Assembly (NCBI GenBank): GCA_963678705.1
Contig: OY783214.1
Location: forward strand, 10,106,001 to 10,170,000
Direction of reading: 5' to 3'
Length of the DNA: 64,000 bases
Origin: Panorpa germanica
Lineage: Eukaryota; Arthropoda; Insecta; Mecoptera; Panorpidae
Of this stretch, positions 11,395-25,500 are shown one piece after another. Each line of letters starts with the position of its first letter. The stretch's first letter is position 1. Under the pieces are notes generated by a model that worked only from the letters and a program-made list of their open reading frames with translations, did not search any database and was not told the DNA's origin. Made by a program: the position numbers and the translations under genes.

Positions 11395-11600
11395 AGTTAA
11401 CAAAATATCGATGTGAATCCGCCATATTTGTCTGGTGTTGAGAGACCAGGCGGAACCACATTCCTGACCATCTACTGGAAACAAACTCGAGACCGAACAC
11501 TGGGGGTCAGCCTTTCGACCGCCGCGGCTACAGCCGCAGCCTAAGACTTTAAGCTGAAGATGAAGACAACGCACCACCACCAGCGGTTACTGGTTGTGCA
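11395..11600 (-). other. GC-rich island, possible alternative 5' exon or promoter
   Basis: About 200 bp stand out from the surrounding A+T-rich DNA, with CpG-containing GCCGCGGCTACAGCCGC at the core. On the minus strand there is an ATG in good context (CAAATATGGCGG, near 11424) and several overlapping short open frames. None joins in an obvious way to the gukh exon at 9156, and no family is recognised. It could be a 5' non-coding exon or promoter of a short gukh isoform, or an unrelated CpG-rich regulatory element. Confidence 0.3.
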
Positions 11601-14600
11601 TTATTTCGTGGTGTTTAAGATGACACTGAGAAATAATAAGGTTATACTAAATATTGCTACTATGGCAATGTAATGAAGAATTATGTTAATAAATATAGTG
11701 TTTGTTTTGTTGCCCTCTAATCAGGCGCTCAAATTAACTAAATTTATAAAATGTCACTGAAAAACTTCTTTTTATATAATAAGGCTTCGCAAGACCAGTT
11801 CTTTTATTTCCAACTGAAACTGAAGAATTTGTTGGGCATTTTGTATTATATAAAAAATCTGTACAAAGAAATTTAATCCAGACGTAAAAAAAAGTTTTAT
11901 ATTATATTTTTAAAATTAGGTATAATCTAACAAATTACTAAAGGAAGTATACATGACGAAGCAATAAAACACAGACCATAAAAAAAGCAACTGGGACGAT
12001 GTTAATTACACGCGCTGAATCAGCTCGATTTGCATTAAAGCATTACAGCAGTGTAGCATTATAGATTTATTTTTATATCCGCACAAAACGAATATTATTT
12101 GTCGTAGATTACGAACAAATGAAGCAAAAATACCGTGGAAAAGTAATAGACAAAGTTAACAGAAGTTTACTTTTAAATAATATTAGTTAAACAAGTTTAA
12201 CAAAGAAGTTATCATTGTTATATATGTTCGAAAACGGTTCGCGTACAAAAATCGCAAGGAAGAGACAATACAATACAAGGAAGAGAAGGGAAGGGAAGGT
12301 TATACAAATGTACAAAAAAACTGGTCTATATTTCTTCAAGGAATCTATATGTATTTTTACAGAAATATCAAAAATTTATTTTTTTAGAAAACTATTGTAG
12401 ATTTGTTATAGATATTAGCCAGCAACAATTATTTTATTCCAGCATGACTCGTCAAGTCGTTTAATGACAAATAACGGTATAACGCAAAACATATTTAATT
12501 CAACGTAATATCACATGTATCTGCGAGTAAGCATGATATACGAGTAACTATAAAAAAACATTGAATAGTAAAATGATGATAATCATAGCGATGATGGATA
12601 AGTGACAGGGGATTTAAAGACAGCTGCAATGATTTTATCACAAACGTTGTACTCATTCAATGTATTCATTTATTTTGCATGCGTTTTATTTTACACATAC
12701 CCTGTAGTCTGTACTTGCATTTTCTGGTTTACCGCAGAAACATATTAACTTTTTATTAATGATTTTTTTATTCAACTAATATTAATCATTAGAATAATGA
12801 ATCATTTATTTGTAACTATCATATTGTGTTACAATCATTTTTAAGAGATATAAGGAAATAATTTTTATGTAGCAGATATGGTTCTATAGGCTATAGGTTC
12901 TGCGTTATTTTGAAACCCTTTTCTTACCAGGGATATAAATTTTTCACCGCACATAGCCGATGATAACCGGGAATAGACGATATATTAAAATATACAATCT
13001 ATAATTAAGGTAGAGAAGCATTTTACTCAAAATTGTGAAGGGCTTTTTATAAATATCTAATTAATACCTAACCTACAAATTGCATGTCAACTCAGAGAAG
13101 CATTCAAAGTATGTCTGAAACAAGTACATCTAAATAATCTAACAATTTGGCAGCAACTTTTCTTCGAGTGATTTTCAGGTTTGAAAACAAACCCCTGTAA
13201 ATGGAGACTACAAATCCCAATGTTTTAAAATTGCTGTCGTTGTCTCTGGTTGTTCTAACTTTTTCAAATGGAGGTACTTTCAAACTGCTTATTATAGAAT
13301 ATTGGCGCAACGGGTTATAATCTAATTTCTAAATACAACAAGTTTTTATCTGTTATATTTATTATCACTGTTTTATTTGATAAAAGATTACTAACAATAA
13401 TTTTAATACATGTACATATATCGGAATAGCTTTCAAGTTCAAGAACCTCCTCTTCATGGAGAGCTACACCCAAGTGCAGCGTGCAACGAGGTTTATAACA
13501 GCGTTGAGCAAACCAACAGACCATAGTATGGTACTCATACATGTATATAACTTTACTCGACATACAAATAAAATGCACTTTGCAATTTGCCGCAGACATT
13601 GACTTTATAAAATCTATGACTAATACGTTTTCTATAAACAAACTTTATTCGATTTGTTTATATGACCTTGAAGTTTAATGAGAAGCCGACGCATTTGTTT
13701 ATTTAAAGTCTACATAGGTAATCTTAATCCATTTGATATTGTGTTTACATCTTGAATTTTGCTGGTACGCTAATTTATTACAGTGCATTTACTTTCAAAA
13801 TATTGAACTCTAAGTTCATGCTTATTTGAAGTTTTAAGAGGTTATGTTTTTTAAAGTCCACTGACAGTTTTTGATATTTCTATACTTGTCAAAAATGAGA
13901 AGGTGCTTAATTTCTTTTTCTAATAACTAACGAAAACTTAACTTCAAATTTTAAATAGTTATATCTCTTAAAAAATGGCAGACATCTAGTTGGGAACCAG
14001 GTTTCTCACATTTATATTTTATAAAGTTATGCTATATATTGCTCACCTTACAGATGCATAATTATAGTGTACTGAAGTGCTACTAATGATATCTGAAGTG
14101 TAGTTTAAAGGGGTAATCAATTTATATTTATTTATTTAATACAAGTTTTCGTTAATAGATGTTGACATAGTTATTGTGTATTGACTACATTTCCTGTAAT
14201 TTTAATATTATAAGTTTACGACTTATTATTATTTGAATATTGTTTTGTTTAAAACAATAACTCTAGATCGTGATTTCAACGGAGAAAAATATACTTCGCG
14301 AGTTGTTGACATTTGTTAAAGTACACGGTTTGTAAAATATTGCTGCAACCTTTTTCTTGATTCTTCAGGACTGTAGATGCTCGGGTGGTCTCTGAGTTAT
14401 AAAGGAATCCATTGTGTTGAGATTTGTATGTATATTTTATATGATCTGTATTTTGTTTTATTGTAAATCGAATATTATTTTGATTGCATTGCTATATGTA
14501 GTTGCAGATGCAGGGGAAATAATTGGTATTTATTTTTTATGGTTTTCAATGCTGAAGTTTTGTTAAAAAGTTTTTTATAAGAATAAAATAGTAAAATACA

Positions 14601-15897
14601 TTATTGATATTCAATTATTGATAATTGCACTAGTTCCGTTCTGTAAATATGTTTAAATTTATATTTCTAATATGGCAACACATATAAGAACATTGTCTAT
14701 TAGTGGCGGCCATTTTGAATTTAAATATTGAAGTGTGAAAAGTTGCAGATTGTTTTAATTTTAAAATATATTTGTGTCAGTAAAAAGTACGTACATAACA
14801 ACCGTAAAAACTAGTTTTGATTATACATAAATATTCAATTATTTAATTAAACTATTTACTTTTTCTCAACTATAAGTTTTTATAATTATAAATAAGCGTA
14901 CGACTCTGACTGTCAAACAGCAAGTACATTGCTAACTAATAACTCATAAATTATCATTATCTTCAGTGCAAAATGTAAATGCTATTGTAAATAAATAATT
15001 ACGGATTGAATTTAAATATATACAATTTATTTTTTTAAATAATAGTGCAGTGTCTTCAAGTTTAGTGCAGCCATCTATTGGATAAAATAAAGTACATTCA
15101 GGTAAGTCATTTTTAATGTTTACATTTTAGAACTGTCAATTTTAGAAATAAGAAAGGTTATGTTAATTTCTCAATGTTTTACTTTTTTCATTTATTACTA
15201 GTTCGTTGTTCTTTTACTAGCAGTATATTTATAAAAGGTAGGTTACCTTTGCTATTTGAAATTGTGTCCTGTATCCATCCAACATCTTCAGCTATTGTGT
15301 TTGGTTTTTTTTATTTCATTGATATACCTCTTTTAACATGACTTTTTATTAAATTCAACCTTTCCTTTATATTAAACCTTATACTTCTATGGTATCTGTT
15401 GACAATGAAATTTGTTATTTCGAAGATGAAAAGAAACACGTAGTATAGTATGTATATATATGACATACGATACCCTGTAAGTTGCTTTAGTAAAGATAAT
15501 AAGGAAATGGAGTATCAAAAGAATATAATTTGTTCTTGAATGTGTTTGATGTAAGAGATAATTAACTATACACGAATACTATATATGTATGTATATCATA
15601 GTACCATGTTAATTAATTTCAGTGCATAATTAGTATAAATTAATGCTTATAATGAATACGTACTGTATGGTAGAGTGTGATGTTGCTATTAGCACTAATA
15701 GGTGGTTATAAAACCGTAAAAATATTCGTGTTATATGCAAAATAGAAACATGCTTTGTTATTTTGAGAGAAACAAAGTCAAGGTTAATGACTTTCGATGA
15801 TTGAAATGTATTTCTTTGTAACAAGGTTTAATAAAAACTGAGTCTTCTATCAATTGTAAACTCGTTTCAATTGAGTTGAGACCATCTGTCAAATTTG
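11601..15897. other. long non-coding stretch
   Basis: This is A+T-rich DNA with scattered short frames that show no coding character (hydrophobic or Lys/Asn-rich, no recognisable motif). No element boundaries are recognised. Confidence 0.5.
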
Positions 15898-16534
15898 CAA
15901 TGGGCTTGTGTCCTATGTCTTAATTTCTATAAAAGTGTACTTTATATTGGAAAATGGGTTACTAGAACCTTAAATGTCCAACTTTTTTTAATAACTCCTT
16001 ATATGTTAAGAGATATTAACAATTAAAAAAGTCATTTTGTCTCTTTATTTATTAAAGGGATTCAACGCTGTACACATTCTAAGTGCATGTGACATCACAA
16101 TCCTTGTGTAAGGTTACCAATCTTACGGCTCATATCTCTGCTATATGTATTTATATATCAAAATATCAAATATTATTTACAGCTATTTCAAGGAACAATA
16201 AAATTCCAATATTATGTCTGCCTTAGCAGGGTTAAATAAAATAAAAACTTATTATTCTTTGATTTGTCTTGATTATTTGACTACCAACAGCTGCAAAACA
16301 TTACCATAGCACTGACCTACTCAACAAATAACTGACGTTAAAATGCATTTCACGTCATACAAATATGGGCGACCATTTCTAGCGCTAAAACTACAATTCA
16401 AACTTTTAATTGCTATATCTCCGTCAATATTTAGATATTTAATAAAATAGACACACCAATACACATTTATTAACATCAATTTCAATCAACAATTGAAAAA
16501 TCGACCATTAAAAAATGAGGACACAAACCCATTG
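15898..16534 (-). mobile_element. CAATGGG-family MITE, full copy 3 (inverted)
   Basis: This 637-bp reverse-complement partner of copy 2 has termini CAATGGGCTTGTGTCCT and AGGACACAAACCCATTG. The whole interior aligns base by base with copy 2, with scattered substitutions and small indels. The palindrome in the interior is partly decayed. No clear target-site duplication is seen (flanks AAATTTG / TCATGTG). Confidence 0.9.
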
Positions 16535-18274
16535 TCATGTGACTTTCTAGAGGAACTGGGTCTGAAACTTATTATATGTGAATCCAACAGCTCGTTGCCA
16601 TTAACTTCCAAATAAAATTGTAAAACGAAAAATCAAGAACCGCTCAACTTCGAATTTACGTTAGTCGGGGATTACAGTACATAGTATGATTTAGAAATAA
16701 GGTAAAACTTATATAATTTGTAAGTGTAATATTAAGTGAAGGTTGTTTTGTTTTACACCAAGTTGTAGAAATTAGTAACCACGTTCACTTTACATTGTCT
16801 TTCTAACACGGCTTCGGGTCTCTTCACGTCTACGTCTCCATCACTCTTGACTTTCTGTCTGTGTCTTTGGTATGAGAGCACACTCATATTTCATTCGTCT
16901 TGAAGTTTTGTGCACAGGCTGACGCGATGTGTGTGTGTGTGTACGAGTAATAATTACTTCACTTCAAATGAGGATGACTCATTGCGTAACCAGCTTATTA
17001 ATTAAGGAAAAATATTTTATTGTTTTAATAAGAATTGCAATTATTATTAAGATAAAAGATTTTATTCAATTTGTATTTCCTGTATAATAAATTGTTATGT
17101 AATGGAGAACATTGCTAGAATGAGTAATTAATTGCTTTATGAAAAGAGATGCATCTTTAATAACTTTCTATTTTTGCTATATATTCATGATTAAATTTAT
17201 TTATATAGAGCATACAGACAAAAATATTAAAAGTATGTATGCTTTATGAATTATAAATACATTTTAATAATAAACTCAAAAACTGTATAGGGTACAGACA
17301 AATATATAAATGATCCAAGTGTGACGCGAATCAAATTTCATAGTGTGCCGTGAGATAAAAACATTTGGCAAAAACTAGACAAACAAAAGTGCCGATAACC
17401 CAAAAAGTTATTACCAGAAAAAGTTAAATATCAGTATTAAACGGTTTAGATTTCGATAAACCAAATCTAACGCGAATACAATTGTATCTAGTTCCATTTG
17501 CCTTTCAATCTAACTGGAATCACTTTTGTTTAGCTTCCACGTGACAATAGTAGTCACAATTGCTTTTCAAGTAGCCAAAACAGCAGATTGCAGATTGTTC
17601 AAGACATGTAATCAATGAGTCTTATGGCAGACACACAATCGCTGGAAATTATAAATAGAATAAACCTCTAAGTAATAATTTTAGCTAGTCTCGTAATTTA
17701 GTGTTTTGATTTTGAAGTCGGCCATTGGAATTCGTATTCTTCACTCACTTCATATTTCTATTCAATGGGTACACTATTCAGGCTCAAGTTGTATATAATA
17801 TGTTTTTAATTGAAGCTAATTAGATTCAGTATTAATGATAAAATATTTCACACGCATCGAATTAAATTAAAATGGTTTGAATTAAGACTAAAAATAAATT
17901 TCAGAGAAATTGAATAATGAAATATCTGTCCAGTGATGATAAAAAAAACTGCTGAAACAGAATTTAATAGTTAATACCATAAAATCTGTCAAAGCTGAAA
18001 AAAGTAACTTTAATAAAATAATAATATAAATAAATTGTTTTACTGAAAATTTAATAAGAAAATATGTCATTTTATAATTTAATATTTTCGGACTTGAGTA
18101 ATGAATGCTAGGTACTCGCTAAACAAACTCGAAAATTTCCAATTTCGAAAATACTCTGACGTCACGCATTGTAGTCTACTATTAGCCAAAATGGCCTACT
18201 ACAGCCTACTATGATAAGCCTATTCAGTAGTATGTGCTTTGTTAATGTAATGTAAACGAGACAATTTAATTGTG
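16535..18274. other. non-coding stretch with a GT microsatellite
   Basis: It holds a short GT repeat at 16929-16942. The rest is A+T-rich with no recognisable gene. Confidence 0.5.
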
Positions 18275-18347
18275 ATTTTAGTAAGTTGTTGGTAAGTAAG
18301 ATTTTAGTAAGTAAGTTGGTAAGTTTTAGTAAGTAAGATTAGTAAGG
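18275..18347 (+). repeat. degenerate tandem repeat of TTTTAGTAAGTAAG units
   Basis: Units built on GTAAGTAAG and TTTTAGTAAG repeat about four to five times with interspersed GTTGGTAAG. It is a minisatellite-like array of about 70 bp. Confidence 0.7.
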
Positions 18348-21300
18348 GTGTTGGCTAAACCCATAATTTACCTAAAATTTATATGTAAATATATTTGCTA
18401 CATAAATTTTACAAACAGCATATATTATTTTTACAAACTCGAATACTCTTAATATACTTTTTCATTGTTCTCTTCATAGAGCTTTATTAAAGTTAAAAAA
18501 TAATAAATGTTTCATAGTTGAATTTTTCGTGGAAATATTTTCATTTGGCTGTAGAAAAACAAAGACAAATTATAATTGGAAATTATTTTTTTAATAAAAT
18601 TAAAAATTCAGTCTAAATTTAAAATACTTTGTTGCATAGATTCTTATAGACATAATTATAAATATTTTAAGTGCTTAAATTAAAAATTTATGGAACATAT
18701 AAATTATGATTATATATCATAATAAATAATGCATGAACATAGTTACATAAAAAGCTAAACTACGCCGTATTTTAGTTGGGCTAGAGCGGATATCACCACG
18801 ACTGATATTTATGTATATTTTTTTTAATAGTACATTAGAGCAATTTGTGCATGCCCATTAAAACTTATTACATTTTAAGTTGTATGTATATTTACATAAC
18901 ACTTTTTCTATTTCCATAATATAAAAATATATCAACAGAATATTTGTAGGAGCACATGGTACTATAAAGCCAGAGATTATGAACATTGTTTCTTTTTCTT
19001 TAAATGTATTTAATTAACGTCCGCTTATTTCTGAACACTTTTTTTTATTTAAATTTATTTTACTACTGGTATCACCCACAATCTCCTACTGTCTACAGTT
19101 TTGGTGGTGTCGTCACGTCATATATGTACACTACACCGCTACAGGAGCTTTTGCCTTAAACCCACTCCCTCCAGGATGGAACGTAGTTTTTTCGTTCCAA
19201 AAAATAGGTTCTTGTGTTTCCTTTCAAAATTTTTTAAAGAAAGTCTATTCATTGTGTCAAATAAAAAAATTACGTAGCTTCACTCTTACTCCCCCTCCCC
19301 GCACGTAGGCCACGTAGTTTATGGAACACAAAAATATGTGCAATACATATTTTGGCAATTTTATCCCTATTTTATAAAAACAGTAATATACGGTTTATAC
19401 GGTAGTAACTATGTAAAATATATATAAATATGCTAAATATTTTAAGTACGAGTATAAGAACATATAATCAAATGAAAAGAATGATTTATTATTTTTCTAT
19501 GCACCATAACGAATTTAACACTCTAATACACGATATAAAGATTAATAAATAATTGCCCCTAAACAATAGCTTTATTATAATATTGTGACTTTAATTAATT
19601 ATAGATAAGAAAAGCTTAACATTAATTAACATTTAAAAACAGATTCTGTATACTTATACATATATCTATATTACTTAAAAATGAATAGCACTTGTTACGA
19701 AGATAAAATTACCGTTTTTTTATATGTAAAAAATAATGTATGTATATTCAAAACTTTCTAAAAATATCTGAACGTGGAATATATGTCACTAACGATGAGA
19801 TATGTGACGTATGCATAGGGGAAATGTCCTGAGAGGAAAGTATGGTGCCAGGGATGGCTAACCTATATGGAAACACAAAATAATATTAATATCATCTATA
19901 TATTTTATGATAGTACTAACGTATGAAAGAATTAACATAAATATTTACTAAAAAATTAAGATTTGTGTAGCTATATTTATGCATATTGTCTAGGTACTGG
20001 ATTTCCATGCCCCTGACGAAGTTTCACATAAAAAATTAATAAAACACTGCTTTGGTGCAGCAAGGAAAAGTCACTCTAAATATAGACATGAACTGTATGC
20101 AACAAAATCATTGGATTATCATTTATAGCTTACAGCATTATAGAATTTTTCAGTCTAAAGCGATGGGTAGTATTCACTTAAAAAATGTTTCAATCTACTG
20201 TCTTAGCTACATTATCATAAGTACGCTGTTATATTTATATAAATTGAGGCGTCGTTAAAAGGAGTCTTTACCGACATTGTAAAAAAAATAGACATCCTGA
20301 ATTATTATTAAATGTCCTATCTATTTTTAAATGTTACAAAAATGTATGTATTTAATCTAAATTAAAAGTATCTAAATATATTCAAAAATGATTAACATAT
20401 GTTCATTAGATAAGAATAGAACAACAAATATTCAAAACATCAGCGAATATGACTTAGCAGTTGAAATCATCGTAAAACAATAAAGAAAAAAAATTCAAAT
20501 ACTTGTGCATGACTAATAGTATCGATTAAATTGATTAATAGTAAACAGGTGTTCTGTTTGATAACTTTTAAAACACTTAAAAAATATGTGAATTGAATTT
20601 CATTCCAAATTTTAATTCCATTTTTAAATTGAAATATTTAACTCGCGTTCAATATTAATTTTACATTTAACAACAAATAATTTTTGACATAAACTGTCTT
20701 AAAAAATACATTTTTTTCAACAACCATATTTTTTGAGCAACTATTTTTCAAAATTACCAAAGCCCATATGCAAAATTTTAACTTTCTAGCGCAAGTTTTA
20801 CTCTCGGTAAAAATTGCACCCGTGCCCCCAAATAATTTTTTTCTTTTTTGAATAAGATATTCAATTATTACACAATTCAAAATTTGAGCTTTCTCCGAAA
20901 TTTCATACCGGGTACGATATCGTAGATACCCAAAACTAAAAGCCGATTTTCAATAGAGACCACAATAAATCCTATATTTTGGAGCGAGCATAATTTAAGA
21001 AACTTAATTTGAAAAATTACGTATATTATATTTAACGGATATTACTACACAGTCAGTGAACTATTCAACTCTGTTATTTTGGTTTTCATAACTTAAGATG
21101 TTTAGATGATAACTCAGCTAGCTACAATTACAATCCTCAACATCTTGAACCATGACAGCATTCCATGAAATAAAACATCTAGTGTTGCAATGCAACAACA
21201 GCTATTTCCATACAACAATACAACCCAGAATGCCATCCTCGTGCCGAGAATTAAACAACAAAAATAAAATATTATTATATAGCATATATTACGAAATGAA

Positions 21301-21560
21301 ATAATTTCATATTTTCTGGAGAACTGAAATGTATGCCACTGCTACATTGTGGTAAATGGAGGATGGTCAGATTTATGATATGAAAATACCATCGTGCAAT
21401 TAATAAAAAAAAGGGAAAAACAACAAAATGAAATCTGCACGCGAACAGGATTTAACACGCAAAAAGTCAGTTAAACCATTTTAAAAATTATGAGTCATGT
21501 GTTACGTTTACATTATATATGTAAATAAATTTTAGATTAGAAGCTGAGGTATGGTTGAAG
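18348..21560. other. non-coding stretch
   Basis: It is A+T-rich throughout. A C-rich patch at about 19300 (CTCCCCCTCCCCGCACGTAG) and the preceding block from 19150 look like the end of an unidentified transposable element, but no partner is seen. No coding gene is found. Confidence 0.5.
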
Positions 21561-21757
21561 TTACGAGAGATCGGCGGTGACTAATATTTAAAACAAGTTG
21601 TGGGGTATAAACTGCTGATATAACTAAAAAGCACTGACTCATTTATTTTTCTATAATGTATGTAGGAACGAATAAGATAAAATTCATTATCGTATTATAA
21701 ATTTATACCGCTCTTATAATCTCTTTTAAGTATAAGTCACCGCCGATCTTTCGTGAT
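21561..21757. repeat. inverted-repeat pair (about 25 bp arms, 197 bp span)
   Basis: The left arm ACGAGAGATCGGCGGTGACT (21563-21582) and the right arm around 21735-21757 (AGTCACCGCCGATCTTTCGT) are reverse complements with about two mismatches in 24. They enclose about 150 bp. The arms are GC-richer than the flanks. It may be a small MITE or a conserved hairpin. No target duplication was recognised. Confidence 0.6.
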
Positions 21758-22129
21758 TTTTACTTATACGTAACTACGTACACAAGATGTTTATGTAGCA
21801 GGATTTATGTTTTTACGCCAGCAGAAATTTATGATTTAATGTAACTTATAACTAATTAATTAAAATACCAACTGATAAAAACGAAAAAAACCTGCCCACT
21901 AAATAAAGTCAGATTTATCTAACATATAAAACGTTACCTGTTACCTATTGTAAAAAGTAATATATTTGTGACCTATTTTACGGATGTGACTTATTCTACG
22001 GATTAAAAGAATGAAGAATCTTATTAAAAACATCTTTTCGGAAAATATATGCTTTTAAATTATCTACAAAATAATAGAATAAGTTTTCAGTATTAAATAT
22101 TACTACATAATTTGTTCTAAATTAATATC

Positions 22130-22200
22130 TCGATTTCTCATTCTCATTCTCACCAACTACAGTCTTCTTACACTCTCTTCCTTCTTCTTCCTTTCATAAC
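22130..22200 (+). repeat. pyrimidine-rich low-complexity tract
   Basis: A run of TCTCATTC, CTCTCTTCC and TTCTTCTTCC units is present. It is low complexity, with no further meaning seen. Confidence 0.5.
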
Positions 22201-22408
22201 TGAATTTATATAAAATTGCACTGTATATTGGCTATCAGATCCTCAAATATCTAATTATTTTTATTTAATTCGCAATATTGTAAAAGTTATGAACGATTGA
22301 AATAGTTATTTTTATCATTTCCTTCCTTACCTTCTTCCAACAAGTTAAACAAGGGAAGTGTAAAAGAGATACAGAATCAAACGTCACAGCACAGTTACCG
22401 TCAAAAAA

Positions 22409-22547
22409 TATTAAGCGATAAAAAAAATTTCAAACTTTAAATAGATATAACTCCGTCAATCTTTGGATATTTAATAAAATGAAAACTCCAATATATATAT
22501 CAATGAATATTTCAACAAAGAATTAAAAAATCGACCTTTAAACAAAT
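22409..22547 (-). mobile_element. CAATGGG-family MITE fragment (copy 4)
   Basis: This diverged fragment is collinear with the right part of copy 3. It shares AACTCCGTCAATCTTTGGAT (TATCTCCGTCAATATTTAGAT in copy 3), ATTTAATAAAAT and AAAAATCGACC. The rest of the element is missing. Confidence 0.65.
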
Positions 22548-25500
22548 ATAATCTCCTCTCATCCCAATTGTATCTTTATTTCAGGGTTTGCTCTATTACT
22601 TCAATATTTTTTATCAAAGTAACGTGGAAATATTTTACAAATTACAAAAGTAAAGTAGAAGTACGAGTTTGTAATATGTTAACTAGAAATACAGTTGACA
22701 GGTAGCTCAGCCTTCATCGAGTTCTTATTGGATTTATTTTTTATCGTTTTATCGAGTCAAGTCGCGTACAACATACTGTAATTCAACATGTCTTATCAAA
22801 CAGGATAGCTGTCATCCATTCCTTAGTTCCAAGTCTCGGGCTCCCAGTACCCCACCCCTCCCCCCGTCTTGCTCCCCAAGCTCGAATCTCGATTCAAATT
22901 CATACGCAGGAGAATTAGTTACACGTACAAATATTTCCCATCGATGTATGCGATAATGATTTTTTTATAAGACTGTATGTTTTATAATTTCTTATAGACG
23001 TTAAATTTATTGCCAGTACCGCATTGTAGAGAAATAGAGAGAAGTTCATTTATTAAGGAGGTTCTAGCGTGAAACCACTTTTCGATATACTTTTTTAATT
23101 TTTCGTTTATAGGTTAAGAATAAGAAGTTTCAGAATTTTTCACCAGTTAGAATCCGAAGTAAATAATAACAAAGTTAGCCAGTTTCCAGGTTTACCGCTC
23201 ATTGGAAGCATGTTAAACTATTTTCTATTACGCACAAAAAATCTCCCAAAAGAATTTTGAAAAAATTTGGCAGAATAAAGAAAAATGTTTTTTAAACAAT
23301 TTAAAAAAGAGAAATAGCACTTTACTGGAATCTATAACAAATTTACACTAGATACAATGAAATTTTGCTCTCTATTGTCAAGTTTTTTACGGATAATACG
23401 AATAAAACTCTTTGGAGCCAAATATTGTAATTTTCTTGTCACTTTCTTGTGTTAATGTTAGAAGTATGTTTTAACCATCTTATAAAGCATGAATAGTTCC
23501 ATGTGATACAGATATAGCGCTTAGCTTAGACCATATGTGCATATGGTTACACACCTAGACTAGTCCGCCCCTCTTCAAGCAAGTAGTACTGGTACTTCTA
23601 CTTGTTTATATAAGATGTTACCTTATTTGGAAAGAGACGGGATTACTGAAACAACATATTCAATACCATATATATACCAACTGGCAACAACTAAAATAAT
23701 ATCTATAAAATAAAAATAACAAATACGTGGTTAAAATGTTTATAGCAACGTGGCAGCTAGCTACTACCTTCTAAGAGTCTGTATCCGTTAAACGAGGATC
23801 ACAGATTTATCTCAAGTAATTAACGATTTTTTTGTTTCATAATTCATTTTACCCAAACTCTGTTTGAATTGTGTTAATAATATTTATGGCAGGTGCTTCT
23901 ATAATTATTTGAAATTTGTACCGTTTTTAGGTTATAATTAACCCGTTATTTTAAATTATAACATTATGTTTTTAAACTGGTTTGCGTAATTGATAAAGTA
24001 ATTAAATTTATAAGGCTCAGAAAATCGAAAATTAGATTATTTCTTGTATTTTACGAGTATTGCAAATAATAATGGTTAAACTACAACATTTTGCATACTT
24101 TATTATTTATTTTAGTAACCTAAACTTCATTCCATAATATAATAATAAAATTTACGTAAAAATCCTGCTATTATTGTTATGGATGTTGATTTAACAAAGG
24201 TAATTTGGTTTGTTCTTCTTAATCAAAGAAATTCAGTTTTTGTGTTTTATTTAATTTAGAATATAAATTAAGAATTATAAATCTAGAATAACTATAATAT
24301 ACTGTTGGATTTAGAATTTATGCTATCTTGTTCACACCTCGAAATTAGAATGCTTCTTAGTTAAAAAAAAATGGTATTAAGTTTAAAAATAAAATGAAGT
24401 TCAACGTTCAAGCATTCAACCACCAACCAATTCAACGTTGGTCAAAATTCTTTCTCCCATATTATTGAATACACATTATTGAATAATGGTAGGTATATTT
24501 ATATTGCCTTTTCTGTAAAACTACCATTTGCTAAATTCGGTATAAGTTTTTTTCAAAAGTAAAATTTAAAAAAATATTATACCGTAAAATTAAAGGAACT
24601 CTTATATAAAACTATTATGTAAACTGTATTATTTTTTATGTAATAGAAATAGTAGAATTTAGTTTTTTATATTAAACTTTCATATACTAAAAAAAAACTA
24701 TTGCAATAAAAATATATACCAATTCATTTATTATTAAAGATTTCAAACAGTAGATGTACAAAATTATTTTAAAACCATATTTTACAAAATCCATTATATA
24801 TTATACATATTTACTTTAAAATAATTTTAAAACAAACACATAGTCTAATAGCAGGATTCTCTAACATTATTGAATTTCAATAACTTACATAATATAAAAT
24901 AACGGAAATTTAATTCACTGAATGTTATTTAACTGTACCTACGCAGTACAGTCGTCAATAAAATTAGGGAATCCCACTACGAAGTACATAACAATGTATG
25001 CATTTGAATGTTTGATCATATTAATATTTATAATTTATTAATTTTATCACTATATAAACATTGAATTGTTATTTATGTAATATTTTACGTCTCATAAATA
25101 CATCATGGGTGAATGGATGCGTTCATTCATTCCATGTTGTCCTTTGACACGTCTGGATTTAAATCAGTTACAGTCAACATATGGGTCGCGACCACAAGAG
25201 CCTTTCTAAACACATTAAACAGATAATACCTTTTAAAATTATCATAACCGTTTTGTAAGTTCTTTAGTACAGTTTGGGAAGCTGTGGAGTTAACTAGAGT
25301 TCAGGAAGATGCTAGTTAAGTGCATCATTTTATTATAAAATTGAATGTCATGAACGTGATCATTGATCATACAGGGAGAGGCTGCAATGCCTACAATGAT
25401 GGTTGGTGACACTTCATGTTGGCCGGTCAGTGCATGGTAGACCCCTTCAACGGATCAGCTTGTCATATCTCATTGACTTAACTCTCTTTAGTATGGAAAC

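Noticed and set aside
20638-20880. 80-codon minus-strand frame
   Set aside because: No domain is recognised, and the area looks like decayed non-coding repeat with T/A runs.
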